From Takakia lepidozioides (lineage: Eukaryota > Streptophyta > Takakiopsida > Takakiales > Takakiaceae), in contig CM060732.1 of the NCBI GenBank assembly GCA_030704615.1, positions 24,056,001 through 24,120,000 of the forward strand: DNA of 64,000 bases. The letters are read 5' to 3'. This document shows, piece after piece, positions 11,691-21,269 of the stretch. Each line of letters begins with the position of its first letter. Positions within the stretch are counted from its first letter, which is position 1. Under the pieces are notes generated by a model. The model searched no databases. It saw only the letters and a list, made by a program, of their open reading frames with translations, and had not been told where the DNA came from. A program made the translations under genes and the position numbers.

Positions 11691-13209
11691 TCAACCCATC
11701 TGCATTGCGATTGACCAAACCGGTCGATGCACCACCTGAAAGTCATACTCTTGAAGGATGAGTGCCCACCGTGCAAGCTTCCCCGTAAGCTTGTCTGACT
11801 CCATCAACCACTTGAGTGGTTGATGATCCGTGACAAGGGTGAAGAGATTGCCGTATAAATAGCACCTGAAGTGTGCCACGGCCCACACTGCAGCTAAGCA
11901 TTCTCCCTCATATGAGCTATACTTAGACTCTGCAGCATTGTTCGAGCGGCTAGCATAAGCCACTACGAACTCTCTTCCCTCATCATCCACCTGTGTGAGC
12001 ACCGCTCCAAGCCCCAGCATGCTCCAATCTGTATGCAGCTGAAAAGGACGCCCCCTGATAGGTCGTCTCAAGATGGGCGCCGAGGTCAACCTCGCCTTGA
12101 GCTCTTGAAAAGCTTGTTCTTGCTCATCTTCCCACTGCCACTCCTGGTCCACCTTGGTCAGCTGGTTAGAGCCTTTGCAATGGCACTAAATCCCTTAACA
12201 AACCGTCTGTAATAGTTTGCTAACCCCATGAAAGCTCGAACTCGGCTCACATCCGTGGGGGGGAATGGAATGGACTCTACCTTAGTCTGCTGTACCCCCA
12301 ATCCTCCAGGATATATCATGTGACCCAGATACTCAATCTGGTTGTGGAAAAACTTGCACTTGCCCGGATGTAACTTCAATCCGTGCGTCCTCAAGCGCTC
12401 AAATACCCCCTGAAGGTGTCTCTCATGCTCCTCCACCGTAGCACTAAAGATGATGATGTCATCTATGTAGCACCGAGCAAACTCCACCCCTGCTAGAATC
12501 CTGTCCATGACTCTTTGAAACTCAGCGGGAGCGTTTTTAAGCCCAAATGGTAAGAACCGCCACTAGTATAGGCAATCCTTCCCGTGCTCGTTGATCCCCC
12601 AGAATGCCGTTTTTTGCTTATCCGCCTCCTTGATCGGCAACTGGTGATATCCGGATCGTAAATCCAACGTGCTAAAGACCTTGGAATGCCCAATGGCATC
12701 AAAGATCTCCTCTGGTGTTGGCATGGCATACCTATCGGACTTGGTCTGACGATTTACAGGCCGGTAATCACCGCACATACGTCTCTCCGTCCAATTGCCA
12801 TAGACATCCTTCTTAGCTGGCATCACTGTGGCTGAAGCATACTCTCCACCAGAGAGCTCCACCAAACCTGCCTCCCAGAGATCTTGAGTCCTCATCTGAA
12901 TCAAAGACCTCTCCATGTCACTGTATCTATAGGGTCTCCGAAAGATTGGCGTGTCAGTGGCCAACTCAATACGGATCTCTTGACCCTTCAGTGCTCCCAA
13001 GTCCTTCAAACTGAAGGCACAGCAATTCCTATAAGCCCTCAGGAACCGCCGTATACGTCGTCTCTCTCCTCCGGTGACAATGGGTCCAATGTCAGGCTCC
13101 CAATTGTCCTCCGTAACTGCAACCTTAAGTCCAGTGGGCTTAGAGGTAGAGGACGCGTCCCGTGGTTGCTATGCTGCAACCTCTTGAGCAGTACCCCCTT
13201 CCTGCTCAG
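11691..13209 (-). pseudogene. G3 reverse transcriptase and RNase H, frameshifted
   Basis: This is the RT of a Ty3/gypsy element: FSTLDLRSGYHQLPI, ARCYIDDIIIFSA (YxDD catalytic site), LHPGKCKFFHNQIEYLGH and FMGLANYYRRF. RNase H follows with LHTDWSMLGLGAVLTQ and TDHQPLKWLM. The segment between the methyltransferase and RT (13009-13209) is coding-like with one TAG. Frame changes near 12560 and 12155 split RT and RNase H into at least four pieces, so this copy cannot make a full pol. Confidence 0.88.
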
Positions 13210-14493
13210 TCAATGACAAGGCCTCATCCTGCCCCATCGTCTCATCATTGAGAACCTCCTCATCCCGAGAAGAATCCCCAACCCATCCATCACAGCTGCC
13301 TTCGCTGCCAACTCCCTCTGAACCTCGAGCACCTCCCACATGTGCCATGGATGTCTACACCTCGTGGTCCTCACCGGCTCGCCCCCACTCGCTGCCTGTA
13401 CCGTCTCGGTAGGCAGAGAGACCGTCAAGGGAAGTGCACTCCGCACTCTACGTTGCTCAGCCATAGCCAAGCTGACAATCCAGGTCAAGCAATTGAGATC
13501 CATTGCTTGCCCCAACACCTGACGACGTGATGCCTCAGAAAGAGAAGGCACCGCCGTGGTCCCAGTGTGAAAAAACCCCATAGCCCGCTCTCGCTCGTCG
13601 GCATTAGGCTCCACTAACTGCTGCAACTGAGCATCCCACAAGAGGCCAGGTCCACCATCCCGAAAAGCATGGGATCCTGGGAAGCTGAGCAGTGTAGGTA
13701 ATGCTGCTCGTGGTTGACCCACCCTGTTGACCACTGCCAAAGGCGAACGGTCATCGTGTCTCACACGTTGAGACTGCCTTCCTGTGTCCAAAATGCCATC
13801 CACGGTGAGGTGTGCTGGCCGCTGCACCCCATCAAATGCACGCTTGAGCAGTGCGGGTGGCATCAAGTTAGTCCACCATAGTCGTGGACGATGAGCCCGT
13901 GACCCCACTGCAGCTGCATCCAGCAACACTGCTGACCCAAGCCACGACCGGACTTGATGCACACTGGCCATCACCCTGGCCCGAGAATCACCCATCAGTG
14001 GTACATTCTCCAAGATGTATGCTGGAGATACAGCTTGATGAAGCTGCAAGCAGCGCAAAATCCGCACCATCTCCCAAAACAGACCCGTCCTCGAGTCTCG
14101 CAATCCATTGCCATGCCCGGCTGATGAATGCCCTTGGCAGGGCCAACCTGCCACTATCAGATCAATGGAGCCAACCTGCTCCAAATCTTGCGCCCCCAAC
14201 AAGGAAATGTCTGCTGGCAAGGCTTGTTGGTATCCACGAACTGCAGACACAGGCAACAAGTCAGGGTACTGCTGTACCAACTGAGCCACATGGCGCAGTG
14301 AGACACGTCGTGCAGTCTCATCCCTCTCCACATACAGGTAACGCCTTACCCGCACACCTGCCTGTAGCACAGCAGCCAATCCGGTGCTGATCCCGCCAAA
14401 CAAGTCCAGAAGGCAAATGCCTTCATCCGGCCGCTGCCACATAAGAGGTGTGGTGTCCAATGACGACAACTGAGGTGGCCCTGGTGCGATCAC
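13210..14493 (-). CDS. Retrotransposon-encoded C5 cytosine DNA methyltransferase
   Basis: This frame of 427 codons carries the methyltransferase motifs in standard order. Motif I is LLDLFGGISTGL (residues 28-39, S-adenosylmethionine binding). Motif II contains YVERDE (54-59). Motif IV is DLIVAGWPCQGHSS with the catalytic Cys at 119. Motif VI is LENVP with Glu 162. Motif VIII is RAHRPRLWWTN (199-209). A motif X region has AMGF at 304-307 and QVLGQAMDLNC at 325-335. The closest family is DNMT3/DRM-like de novo methyltransferases, by motif shape. All catalytic residues are present. The frame lies directly after gag-protease, separated by a TAA and 11 codons in the same frame, and the given start is a GTG, so it was probably part of the polyprotein. 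The last 20 or so residues look frameshifted near 13285. An enzyme in this position would be packaged with gag and could methylate the new cDNA. Confidence 0.9.
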   Translation of the reverse strand: MIAPGPPQLSSLDTTPLMWQRPDEGICLLDLFGGISTGLAAVLQAGVRVRRYLYVERDETARRVSLRHVAQLVQQYPDLLPVSAVRGYQQALPADISLLGAQDLEQVGSIDLIVAGWPCQGHSSAGHGNGLRDSRTGLFWEMVRILRCLQLHQAVSPAYILENVPLMGDSRARVMASVHQVRSWLGSAVLLDAAAVGSRAHRPRLWWTNLMPPALLKRAFDGVQRPAHLTVDGILDTGRQSQRVRHDDRSPLAVVNRVGQPRAALPTLLSFPGSHAFRDGGPGLLWDAQLQQLVEPNADERERAMGFFHTGTTAVPSLSEASRRQVLGQAMDLNCLTWIVSLAMAEQRRVRSALPLTVSLPTETVQAASGGEPVRTTRCRHPWHMWEVLEVQRELAAKAAVMDGLGILLGMRRFSMMRRWGRMRPCH

Positions 14494-14526
14494 CGCACTC
14501 TCCTCCTCTCTTGACGGTACAAAAGC

Positions 14527-17355
14527 TTATTCCCAAGCTTGTTGCACCCGTCCATCAGCAGCTTGCTGCAAATCCTTGCTCGTACCCCACAACGGAGTGT
14601 GAGCAACCATGGCAGGCAACTCCGCCGTACCATGCATGTCATCCTGCTCTGCTGGAGGTGGCACATCCTCTGCATGGGCATTGCCTTCCAGCAACTCTCC
14701 AGGCCAACTAACGGCAGCTGTGAAGGCGGCTAGTGTTGGCATCTTGCCCCGCTGGGCAGCTGCAATACCCCCAATGAATGTCACAGGGAGCTGTGCACGG
14801 CAACCATCCCCCGACTGCCATCCAGGCCTGTAGGATGCTGACTCCTCCCAGAAATCCAGGGTGAAGCCCATGGGGTATAACACTGCCCCACCAACGAGGA
14901 CATCGTAAGAGACCGCGTCTGTCACAATGGCCTTGGCTCGCATCACTGAGCCATCTACAGGATGATCCAGCTGCAGTCTAATAGCCAACTGATGTCGTGT
15001 CATGCCGCGAGCCTGCTCTGATCCTCCCAGAGATGTCTGTATCTGGAAAGGACAAGGCTCCATATCCGCCTCCATGAGGCCCAAACCTGCAATAGCAGCT
15101 CTGCCCAACATCAGTGGCTGAGCTCCTGAGTCCAACAAGACTCGTAGTGGCCGGTACTTCTTGCCTGCCGGTCCACTCAAAGTGAAAATGCCTCCCTGGT
15201 TGTCTAACAAGACAACTCCAGGTGTCACCATGGCGCGCTCAATGGCTGGCCTAGCTGGCAGCTCCGTCAACCTGGCAGCTGCAACTTGCCATGGCGCAGC
15301 CGTGGCAGTCTTGACCCTCAAATCCGAGGATCCCTCTGCCACTACACCTTCCACTAACTCCGCAGAAGATGAAGTGACCTCCCCACTCTCACAGAGTGTT
15401 GCTGCTAGTCTGAACACTGCAGCTGGTCTCACCCCCGGCGTCGCAATCATTGTTGCCAAGAACAGTGGGGCCTGACACACAGAGGTGGCTGCCCCCAATA
15501 ACACACCGGCCGCACTAGCCTTGGCAGCAGGAGTCAATGCTGCACGTGTAGCTCTCCCCAATGGCATAGTAACCTCCGCCTCAGTAACAGTCGGGCGAGA
15601 ACTAGGTGCCATGGATGGCGTCGACATAGTCTCCGCCAATGTGAATGACTGAGGAAGCCTTGCCTGACGGCTTGTCTCCCCACGCTGTGGATCCAATTCC
15701 ACCTCTGCACCTCGTGGCTCAGGAACTCGTGCTGCTCCTCGAGTCACGGCTGCAGCAGACTCCACCTGCTCTAGTGGTAGTGCTGCTCCGCACATAAATC
15801 CCATGCCTCCCATATCTCCTCCCTCAGGAGCAGGAGGTGGACCATCCCGCCTGGGAGCCGGTACCGCCTGAGCTATAGCCATGGCAGCGAGCCTCTGCTC
15901 TAGCTGCTGAAGCCGGTTGGCCATGCCTTGATCAACGCCCTGACCACCGCGTCCTTGGCCATGTTGAGCTTGCCCTTGGCCTGCACCTCGTGCCCGACCA
16001 CCTCGTCCTCTCTGGGCTGGTCCACCTCGCCCCCGGCCACCATTGTTCCCTTGGAACTGGCCTGGGCGCAACTCAGGATGCAAGTCATAACACTGGGCAT
16101 CTCCATGCCCATACTTGCCACAATGCACACACTGCAACTGTGCAGGCTGTGCTTGTGCTGGCCTTCTGCCACTCTCTGGGCAATCTCTCTTGACATGGGG
16201 TCCTCCACATGTCCAACATATCACCCCTGGTTGCTGTTGGCCTGCAAAAGATGCCACGGGCCTCTGCACTTGAGGTCCCCTGTAAGCTCCATGGAACTTG
16301 GGCTGGGCAACCTTGCCCCCCTGACCACGCTGTTGGGCAGTCCCTTGTGTCTGTGGGCTGACAGTTGTGCCCCGTACAGGCATGTCCTTGCCAAATCCAA
16401 TTGTAACAACTCGCTCCTCCACCATGTTGAGCTCAATCCGCTCAGCCAGTAGAAACACATCTGTTAATGTGGGTTGGGCTGCTTGTAACAGGGTTGCATC
16501 TCGCACCCTTCTCTTGAGCTCCTTGTCCAGAATTCCATACCAAAACTGGATTGCCTGAGCTTCAGTAACCCCTTGGGTCACACTTATCAAGCGCCTCATA
16601 CGAGTGTACGCCTCTCGCAGGCTCTCACTGGGTTTGCGCTGGAAGTCTTGCAAACTTCGCAGCTTCTCTGTCCGTACACCTTGGTAGTTCCTCCGCAAAT
16701 CCTGGAAGAACTCCACCACCGGGTTGAATCTAGGCACATGTGTTGTAGTCGTGGCAGGAGGAGTAGTAGCACCTTTTGAACTGGTACCACCTGCAGAAGT
16801 ACCAGCACTACTTGCTCCACTACTAGTGCTGGCAGTGGGAGCTATTGGTACTGATGTAGCTACTGGTCGCGTCGTGCCTCGAGTAATGGAGACGTAGTCA
16901 GGTGACCAATACATCCTCCACTCCTCAATCTCTGCTTCATGTCCTCGCCTGAACTCGTGGTAATCGTCCATAGGCGGGCCTTCCAAATGCTGGAACAGTC
17001 CCTTCCACGCCATGAATGGGGTGAATAGCTGTGGATTGCGCATCTGCTGCAAATCACACCAGCTGTCAAACTCCTGGATAAAGTCATCCAACTCAATTGT
17101 GCCCACAGCTCCAGAGTACCTACGAGGCCCCTTGGTAGCTCCATACATCTCCTCCATGTCGTCCCACAACAATGGCGAATGAAAGTGCACACTTGTTGAT
17201 GAAGCCTCCGAGTCTGTGTCTGACTCTACAGTAATTGAAGGTGGCGGTGAAGGTGGTCTGAACCGAATACCTCGTCTTGTGAACCCACTCTCACTGTTAC
17301 TGCCTGTAGCCGTACTCCCCTCAAAACCCTTGGGTAACTCCGTAATGACACTCAT
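14527..17355 (-). CDS. G3 gag and aspartic protease
   Basis: The long intact frame has its first ATG at 17355 (MSVITELPKGFEGS). It has a Ser/Pro-rich N-terminus, a retrotransposon gag domain (VEFFQDLRRNYQGV, QFWYGILDKELKRRV), two CCHC zinc knuckles (CWTCGGPHVKRDC and CVHCGKYGHGDAQC) about 30 residues apart, an Arg/Gly/Gln-rich stretch, and a protease with active site LLDSGAQPLMLGRA about 740 residues in. It ends QQAWE then TAA. Gag would form the particle and bind RNA, and the protease would cut the polyprotein. The frame is undamaged over more than 940 codons, in contrast to the broken pol. That suggests recent insertion or purifying selection on the upstream part. Confidence 0.88.
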   Translation of the reverse strand: MSVITELPKGFEGSTATGSNSESGFTRRGIRFRPPSPPPSITVESDTDSEASSTSVHFHSPLLWDDMEEMYGATKGPRRYSGAVGTIELDDFIQEFDSWCDLQQMRNPQLFTPFMAWKGLFQHLEGPPMDDYHEFRRGHEAEIEEWRMYWSPDYVSITRGTTRPVATSVPIAPTASTSSGASSAGTSAGGTSSKGATTPPATTTTHVPRFNPVVEFFQDLRRNYQGVRTEKLRSLQDFQRKPSESLREAYTRMRRLISVTQGVTEAQAIQFWYGILDKELKRRVRDATLLQAAQPTLTDVFLLAERIELNMVEERVVTIGFGKDMPVRGTTVSPQTQGTAQQRGQGGKVAQPKFHGAYRGPQVQRPVASFAGQQQPGVICWTCGGPHVKRDCPESGRRPAQAQPAQLQCVHCGKYGHGDAQCYDLHPELRPGQFQGNNGGRGRGGPAQRGRGGRARGAGQGQAQHGQGRGGQGVDQGMANRLQQLEQRLAAMAIAQAVPAPRRDGPPPAPEGGDMGGMGFMCGAALPLEQVESAAAVTRGAARVPEPRGAEVELDPQRGETSRQARLPQSFTLAETMSTPSMAPSSRPTVTEAEVTMPLGRATRAALTPAAKASAAGVLLGAATSVCQAPLFLATMIATPGVRPAAVFRLAATLCESGEVTSSSAELVEGVVAEGSSDLRVKTATAAPWQVAAARLTELPARPAIERAMVTPGVVLLDNQGGIFTLSGPAGKKYRPLRVLLDSGAQPLMLGRAAIAGLGLMEADMEPCPFQIQTSLGGSEQARGMTRHQLAIRLQLDHPVDGSVMRAKAIVTDAVSYDVLVGGAVLYPMGFTLDFWEESASYRPGWQSGDGCRAQLPVTFIGGIAAAQRGKMPTLAAFTAAVSWPGELLEGNAHAEDVPPPAEQDDMHGTAELPAMVAHTPLWGTSKDLQQAADGRVQQAWE

Positions 17356-17387
17356 AATGTGCACCTCCTCCACGTGACACTATAAGG

Positions 17388-17400
17388 CTCTAGTACTAAT
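17388..17400 (-). other. Possible degenerate primer-binding site of G3
   Basis: The minus strand reads TAGTACTAGAGCC just upstream of gag, three mismatches from the initiator-Met site TGGTATCAGAGCC. It sits inside an inverted CACTAT / ATAGTG pair. No LTR end is visible next to it, so this is a weak call. Confidence 0.25.
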
Positions 17401-17892
17401 CTAATAGTGACACGGGTGGGCACCTGTTGCAGTTTAAGGGTCGTATCACAATGGCTCAGGGCACCTGCACCTGCATCCACCGCAAGAACTCCTATGGTTG
17501 GCTGGTCATCAACCCAGCCTCACCATAGAAGAAACACTGGTGGTCTTGCTGGTCATCACTCCAGCCTCACCACCGACAGCATACTCTAGGATTGACCGGT
17601 GATCAAATCCGGCCTAATCCCTATGAAAGCAAGCGCCCACACAAAACCAACATGGCGCACAGTCAAGCATGCAGGTGTTGGGGGGGATCCAAACACAAGA
17701 AATCAAAACATCAACACCCCCACACCAAAATCCAGCTGCAATGCTGATCCTGCAGAATATCCCAGCCCAAAACCCCGGACTGACTGGCCTCCACCAAGAG
17801 AGGCTTTGGCAACTACGAGTACAAGATAATGAAAATAGTACAGAGATGGAGGGGAAGAATAGAAGTTCGCCCAAGCAAGATCTAATCCTGAT

Positions 17893-18642
17893 CTATGCTA
17901 TCAACTTCCAGACTTCTCTCAAAGTGCCTCGCTCTGCGTGATGGTAAGGTGTAGGAGGTATATCTATGTCCAGAAACCTGCCACTAACCTTGTCCCAAGC
18001 TACAGTAGCTCGCTCTAACCAACCCTCCTCCTCTTTCTGCCAGGTAGAGACAAAGCAATACTCCCCTATCTCCCGCTCACTGAACACTAAAGAAAACAAA
18101 GGTAGGGTCTGATAGTCTCTCAACTCGAAAGCTTTGAGACGGTTGCGGGTGTCTTCATTGCGAATGACTGCATCGCCTTCAAACAGAACAAACTTGTCCT
18201 CGCTAATGAACCCCCGCTCGTGGTTGCCTTGTGCAGAGCGTGTCCGACTGCAACACTGTCTAATTGCACAAACTTGTGTAGCTCCTGCTCCTCTGCTCCA
18301 GTACACCACGGCCTTGTGACTGAACACCTTGGTCCCCGGGGCTGTCTTTGGCTGTGTTCCAAGCCTAGCTTTCACCCACTTTGGTATTTCACCTACAGCT
18401 GCAGAACTGCTGGCTCCAACAGAGTTCTGACTGTCCAAGGCGATATTGAGGCCCTCAATGCCAACTACAGCAGTCTGTTGTCTACTGCTAATGCCTGACT
18501 CCCAGTATGCAATCAACTCGTCCAACTGTTCTCCACTCAAATCAGTCTGAGTTCCTTGGGAAACATAAATCTTGTCCCCTTTGGTGCACAGGCTAAGAGA
18601 AGAGACCTGCCCTTCAACGACGTCCTCATTTCCCCCAGCCAT
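17893..18642 (-). CDS. Unidentified 249-codon frame upstream of gag in G3
   Basis: This open frame lies on the same strand as gag, about 540 bp upstream. It begins MAGGNEDVVEGQVSSLSL and ends ERGTLREVWKLIA. The second half looks like a folded domain with alternating hydrophobic segments (FISEDKFVLFEGDAV, LFSLVFSEREIGEYCFVSTW, WLERATVAWDKVSGRFLDIDIP). No signal peptide or membrane segment is evident, and I do not recognise a family. It could be an accessory gene of the element or part of a captured host gene. The inner sequence between 17404 and 17892 shows no frame. Confidence 0.45.
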   Translation of the reverse strand: MAGGNEDVVEGQVSSLSLCTKGDKIYVSQGTQTDLSGEQLDELIAYWESGISSRQQTAVVGIEGLNIALDSQNSVGASSSAAVGEIPKWVKARLGTQPKTAPGTKVFSHKAVVYWSRGAGATQVCAIRQCCSRTRSAQGNHERGFISEDKFVLFEGDAVIRNEDTRNRLKAFELRDYQTLPLFSLVFSEREIGEYCFVSTWQKEEEGWLERATVAWDKVSGRFLDIDIPPTPYHHAERGTLREVWKLIA

Positions 18643-18649
18643 ACAAGGA

Positions 18650-20921
18650 GTACATCCACAGATTTGTCTCTAATATAGACCAGCACAGGTTCTAGAGACA
18701 GGATTGTGGATCTTTCATGGCACACTCACACTCTAAAAATTCCATAGATTTTTAGCAGAGTCCCAAAAACAGAAACCAGGTCTAGATAGGTAGATTTCCC
18801 CTTTCTGCAGCTATCCCCTCAAAAACTGAGTCAAACGGAGCTCATTTGACAAAGATATGACCAACCAGGCTCTTTAAACATTTAAATTAGATCAAAAAGG
18901 CTTTGTTTTTTTTTTTTTTTTTTTAACACCAAAACGCTTTTGCCATTACAACTTGTTCCCAGGTTATCTACGAGTTCCCGAGGTCGTTCCCCTCCAGGAT
19001 TCTCCAGGCACCAAGAGCTCGTTAATTCCAACACTCGACCTCAGTTGGGTGGGGTATCACGATTTGCTTTTCTCTGCGCGTGGGCCTGCCTCCTCGAGAC
19101 CTAGAGACTACAAACCAGGAATTGGGGCGATTTCAAGAGCAGATGCACTGCGCAGCACCTTCATGGCTTATGGACAGGCGGCCTGCTGTGATGTGGCCGT
19201 CTTGGCATGGAATCCAAAGCCAAGACCAGCTTGAAGTTCCATCAACTTGGTCTAATTCGCATCTCTCATGTTTTCCTGCAACGGGCATTGACGCCCACAA
19301 TTTCCAGGGCTTGCACTGAAGCATTTCTAAGCTGTTCTTAGGCCACTAACACACCCTGTGTAGCTGCAGAAATTGTTCCCACGGGACCCTATAGATTCAC
19401 CTGTAAGGCTGCTCAACGCCTGAGCTTAGAGTATGGTTGGATCACTTGCTCATTAAAGGCCCACAGAATATCTACAAAAGGACCCCAGCCTGACCACCAC
19501 CTGCTTGTGCCAGCTTGTTCAAAGATTTGCCCAGGTACTTTCCTTGTCTCTCAGCAACACTCTTTGTTTGCGGTAGGGCTTCCATTAGTAACTGGATCAA
19601 CTGCCAAGCTTCCACCAGGGCACTTCTTCACAGGTAAGGAGTGGACAAAGGAAGAAGATCCAACACCCATTGATCAAACCAGCAGCCCGTATGGCACCTC
19701 CGTCCCATCCGTAAGCACTAATTTGTCTGGCAGAACATCCTTGACTACATCTTGCATCAGCTTTACCCCAGTCTGAAAACAGTTATGCATTTAAGATCCT
19801 CCAGCTTATCCCTCCAAACCCTTGATCAGGTGTCTGGTCGCGTACTCCCGGAGTCGAACATCGAAAGATGAAAAAAAATCTCCTTTGCCTCAATAAGTGT
19901 GACATGGATAAAATCTTTCACATGGCCGAACTAGCCGTACTAGCCGTAGACGTCTCTCCTGATGAGTCACTGAGCTCACCACTAAGTTCCACCCCTGTAG
20001 GACCACCACCTACAACAACACAGTGTAGCAGTCTTGCCTTCTCATCTGCTGATATCCCTGCAATCCATTTTGAAAAAAAAAAAAAACTGTCCAGGTACTG
20101 CATGCTGGATTGCCTTGTCGGTTGTTGGCTAGTCCCACCACTGCTGTATTTAGCCTTCTATCACATGAATCAAGTCGTCCACAGTGGTGTCTTCCCTAAA
20201 CAGCACTTGCCACTACTGTCCTTGTCAATGGTGATTCAGTTAGAGTCACCCCTGAATCACGATAACTTGCAGCCCCAAGTGGCAACGTTCAGATGTGGAC
20301 CCACTTTTGAGACCCACCAAATGTCATTTATGCCCAGTCCTCTGCCAAGTCACAGATACACACAACTAGTTGGATCAGAGCCTTCTTCCGAGCAAGGCAT
20401 TCTTTTCCGCGCTGCAGTGTCATCTGCTGCCAAAAATTTGGAAGACAAGCTTCCACCCACTGTTCCACATCATCATCATCGTTCGTTGTGACTTCAAGCT
20501 TCTGATTCTGCAAAGCCTGGACAGTCAAGCGGTTGTTCATTTGAAAGAGGATCAGTGGTATGCAATGAAGCCTTCAGACATGACACACAAGACCAGAAGA
20601 GCTCCTCTATAAGCTTACTGGTGAAACGATCATCCAGCTTCAAGGATCATGCATAGGTGCCAACTAGCATTTGCTGCTGCATTTTTAAGTATCTCCTTGT
20701 GTACCCCAAAGCCTCTAGTGACTTGGTAGCTTCAGCGACTGCAATAACAATGGCGGCTCTGGCATCGTCATCCTCCAGGCGTTTCAGGGCACGCTGAATC
20801 TTGTGGTCACATTCAATGATATGCTTCTCAAACTAATCACTACTTATACGCAGGTAATCTTGCAAGTGCTAACCCTCAACTCCTACCTTGCACTCACAGG
20901 TAAGAGCTCATCTTTCTCGAG
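18650..20921 (-). other. Leader segment with captured host-gene fragments
   Basis: About 2.3 kb lies between the 249-codon frame and part Q. It contains a 20-bp T run (18905-18925), an NADH dehydrogenase exon fragment (19960-20057), a hairpin GTGATTCAG...CTGAATCAC (about 20231-20262) and exon-like pieces near 20640-20921. One such piece encodes HIIECDHKIQRALKRLE behind an AG acceptor, and another encodes LEKDELLP before a GTGAGT donor at the very edge. Retained splice sites mean DNA-level capture or rearrangement rather than retroposition. No retroelement coding is visible here. Confidence 0.5.
19960..20057 (-). pseudogene. Exon fragment of type II NAD(P)H dehydrogenase
   Basis: The minus strand encodes [18 protein letters not shown] followed by [12 protein letters not shown]. 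This matches the second nucleotide-binding segment (GGGPTGVE) of plant alternative NAD(P)H-ubiquinone oxidoreductases, NDA/NDB type, as known from the family. It is preceded by an intact ATTGCAG acceptor at the natural exon start. After SGELSD the match ends, so only about 30 codons are present. It is embedded in the G3 leader. Confidence 0.75.
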
Positions 20922-21269
20922 TGATAGAAATCCAACGAACACACTGTGACACAAAACATGAAAACCAAACCATCACTCTTAGAAAATAGTAGTCAAGCCA
21001 GGGGCACCCCAAGCTATGGGGACTCCACCCCACAACAACCTGTACCCCTACATAAGCACACTCAAATCTAAACACATGCAGGAGCTCGGTCGCGCAGGCT
21101 CAACTCGAGAAAGATGAGCCGCGCGACTGCCGCTCTCGTGAAGATAAGACGGACCAGGTGTCAAACTAAACTTGACACCTGATTTAACACTTGACCTAAA
21201 TCCAAGTGTTAAATACAAATAACTAGTTCTATTCTAGCTGTTTTCACACTGTGCTTATTTAACTTGACA
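20922..21269 (-). repeat. Part Q alone at the right end of G3
   Basis: This is a 348-bp copy of 9352-9699 with about four substitutions. It lacks part P. The junction with the inner sequence at 20921/20922 falls exactly where Q meets P in the full copy. Confidence 0.85.

Larger units (their letters stand above)
9266..21269 (-). mobile_element. G3: gypsy-type element with DNA methyltransferase
   Basis: This insertion splits the 5' LTR of G2. It is flanked by the 4-bp duplication GTGC (9262-9265, 21270-21273), and its outer ends are TGTCGTGCGC and AACTTGACA. The low-coordinate end carries an 86-bp part P (9266-9351), a 348-bp part Q (9352-9699), GC, and P again (9702-9787). The high-coordinate end carries only Q (20922-21269). 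The two Q copies differ at about four positions, so the insertion is young. Between them, on the minus strand, lie a 249-codon frame, gag-protease, DNA methyltransferase, RT-RNase H, integrase and a PHD finger. A purine-rich AGCTAGGGGGGCGA precedes P on the minus strand, as a polypurine tract would precede a 3' LTR. The end structure is abnormal and may combine more than one event. Confidence 0.8.

Noticed and set aside
17404-17892. Conventional 5' LTR of G3 next to gag
   Set aside because: No repeat of this stretch was found near 9788-10045, and no TG...CA bounded copy is visible.
9788-20921. Helitron carrying the gypsy element
   Set aside because: It starts TC after A and precedes T, but the 3' end lacks CTRR and a clear hairpin, and no RepHel coding is present. 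Kept only as an alternative.
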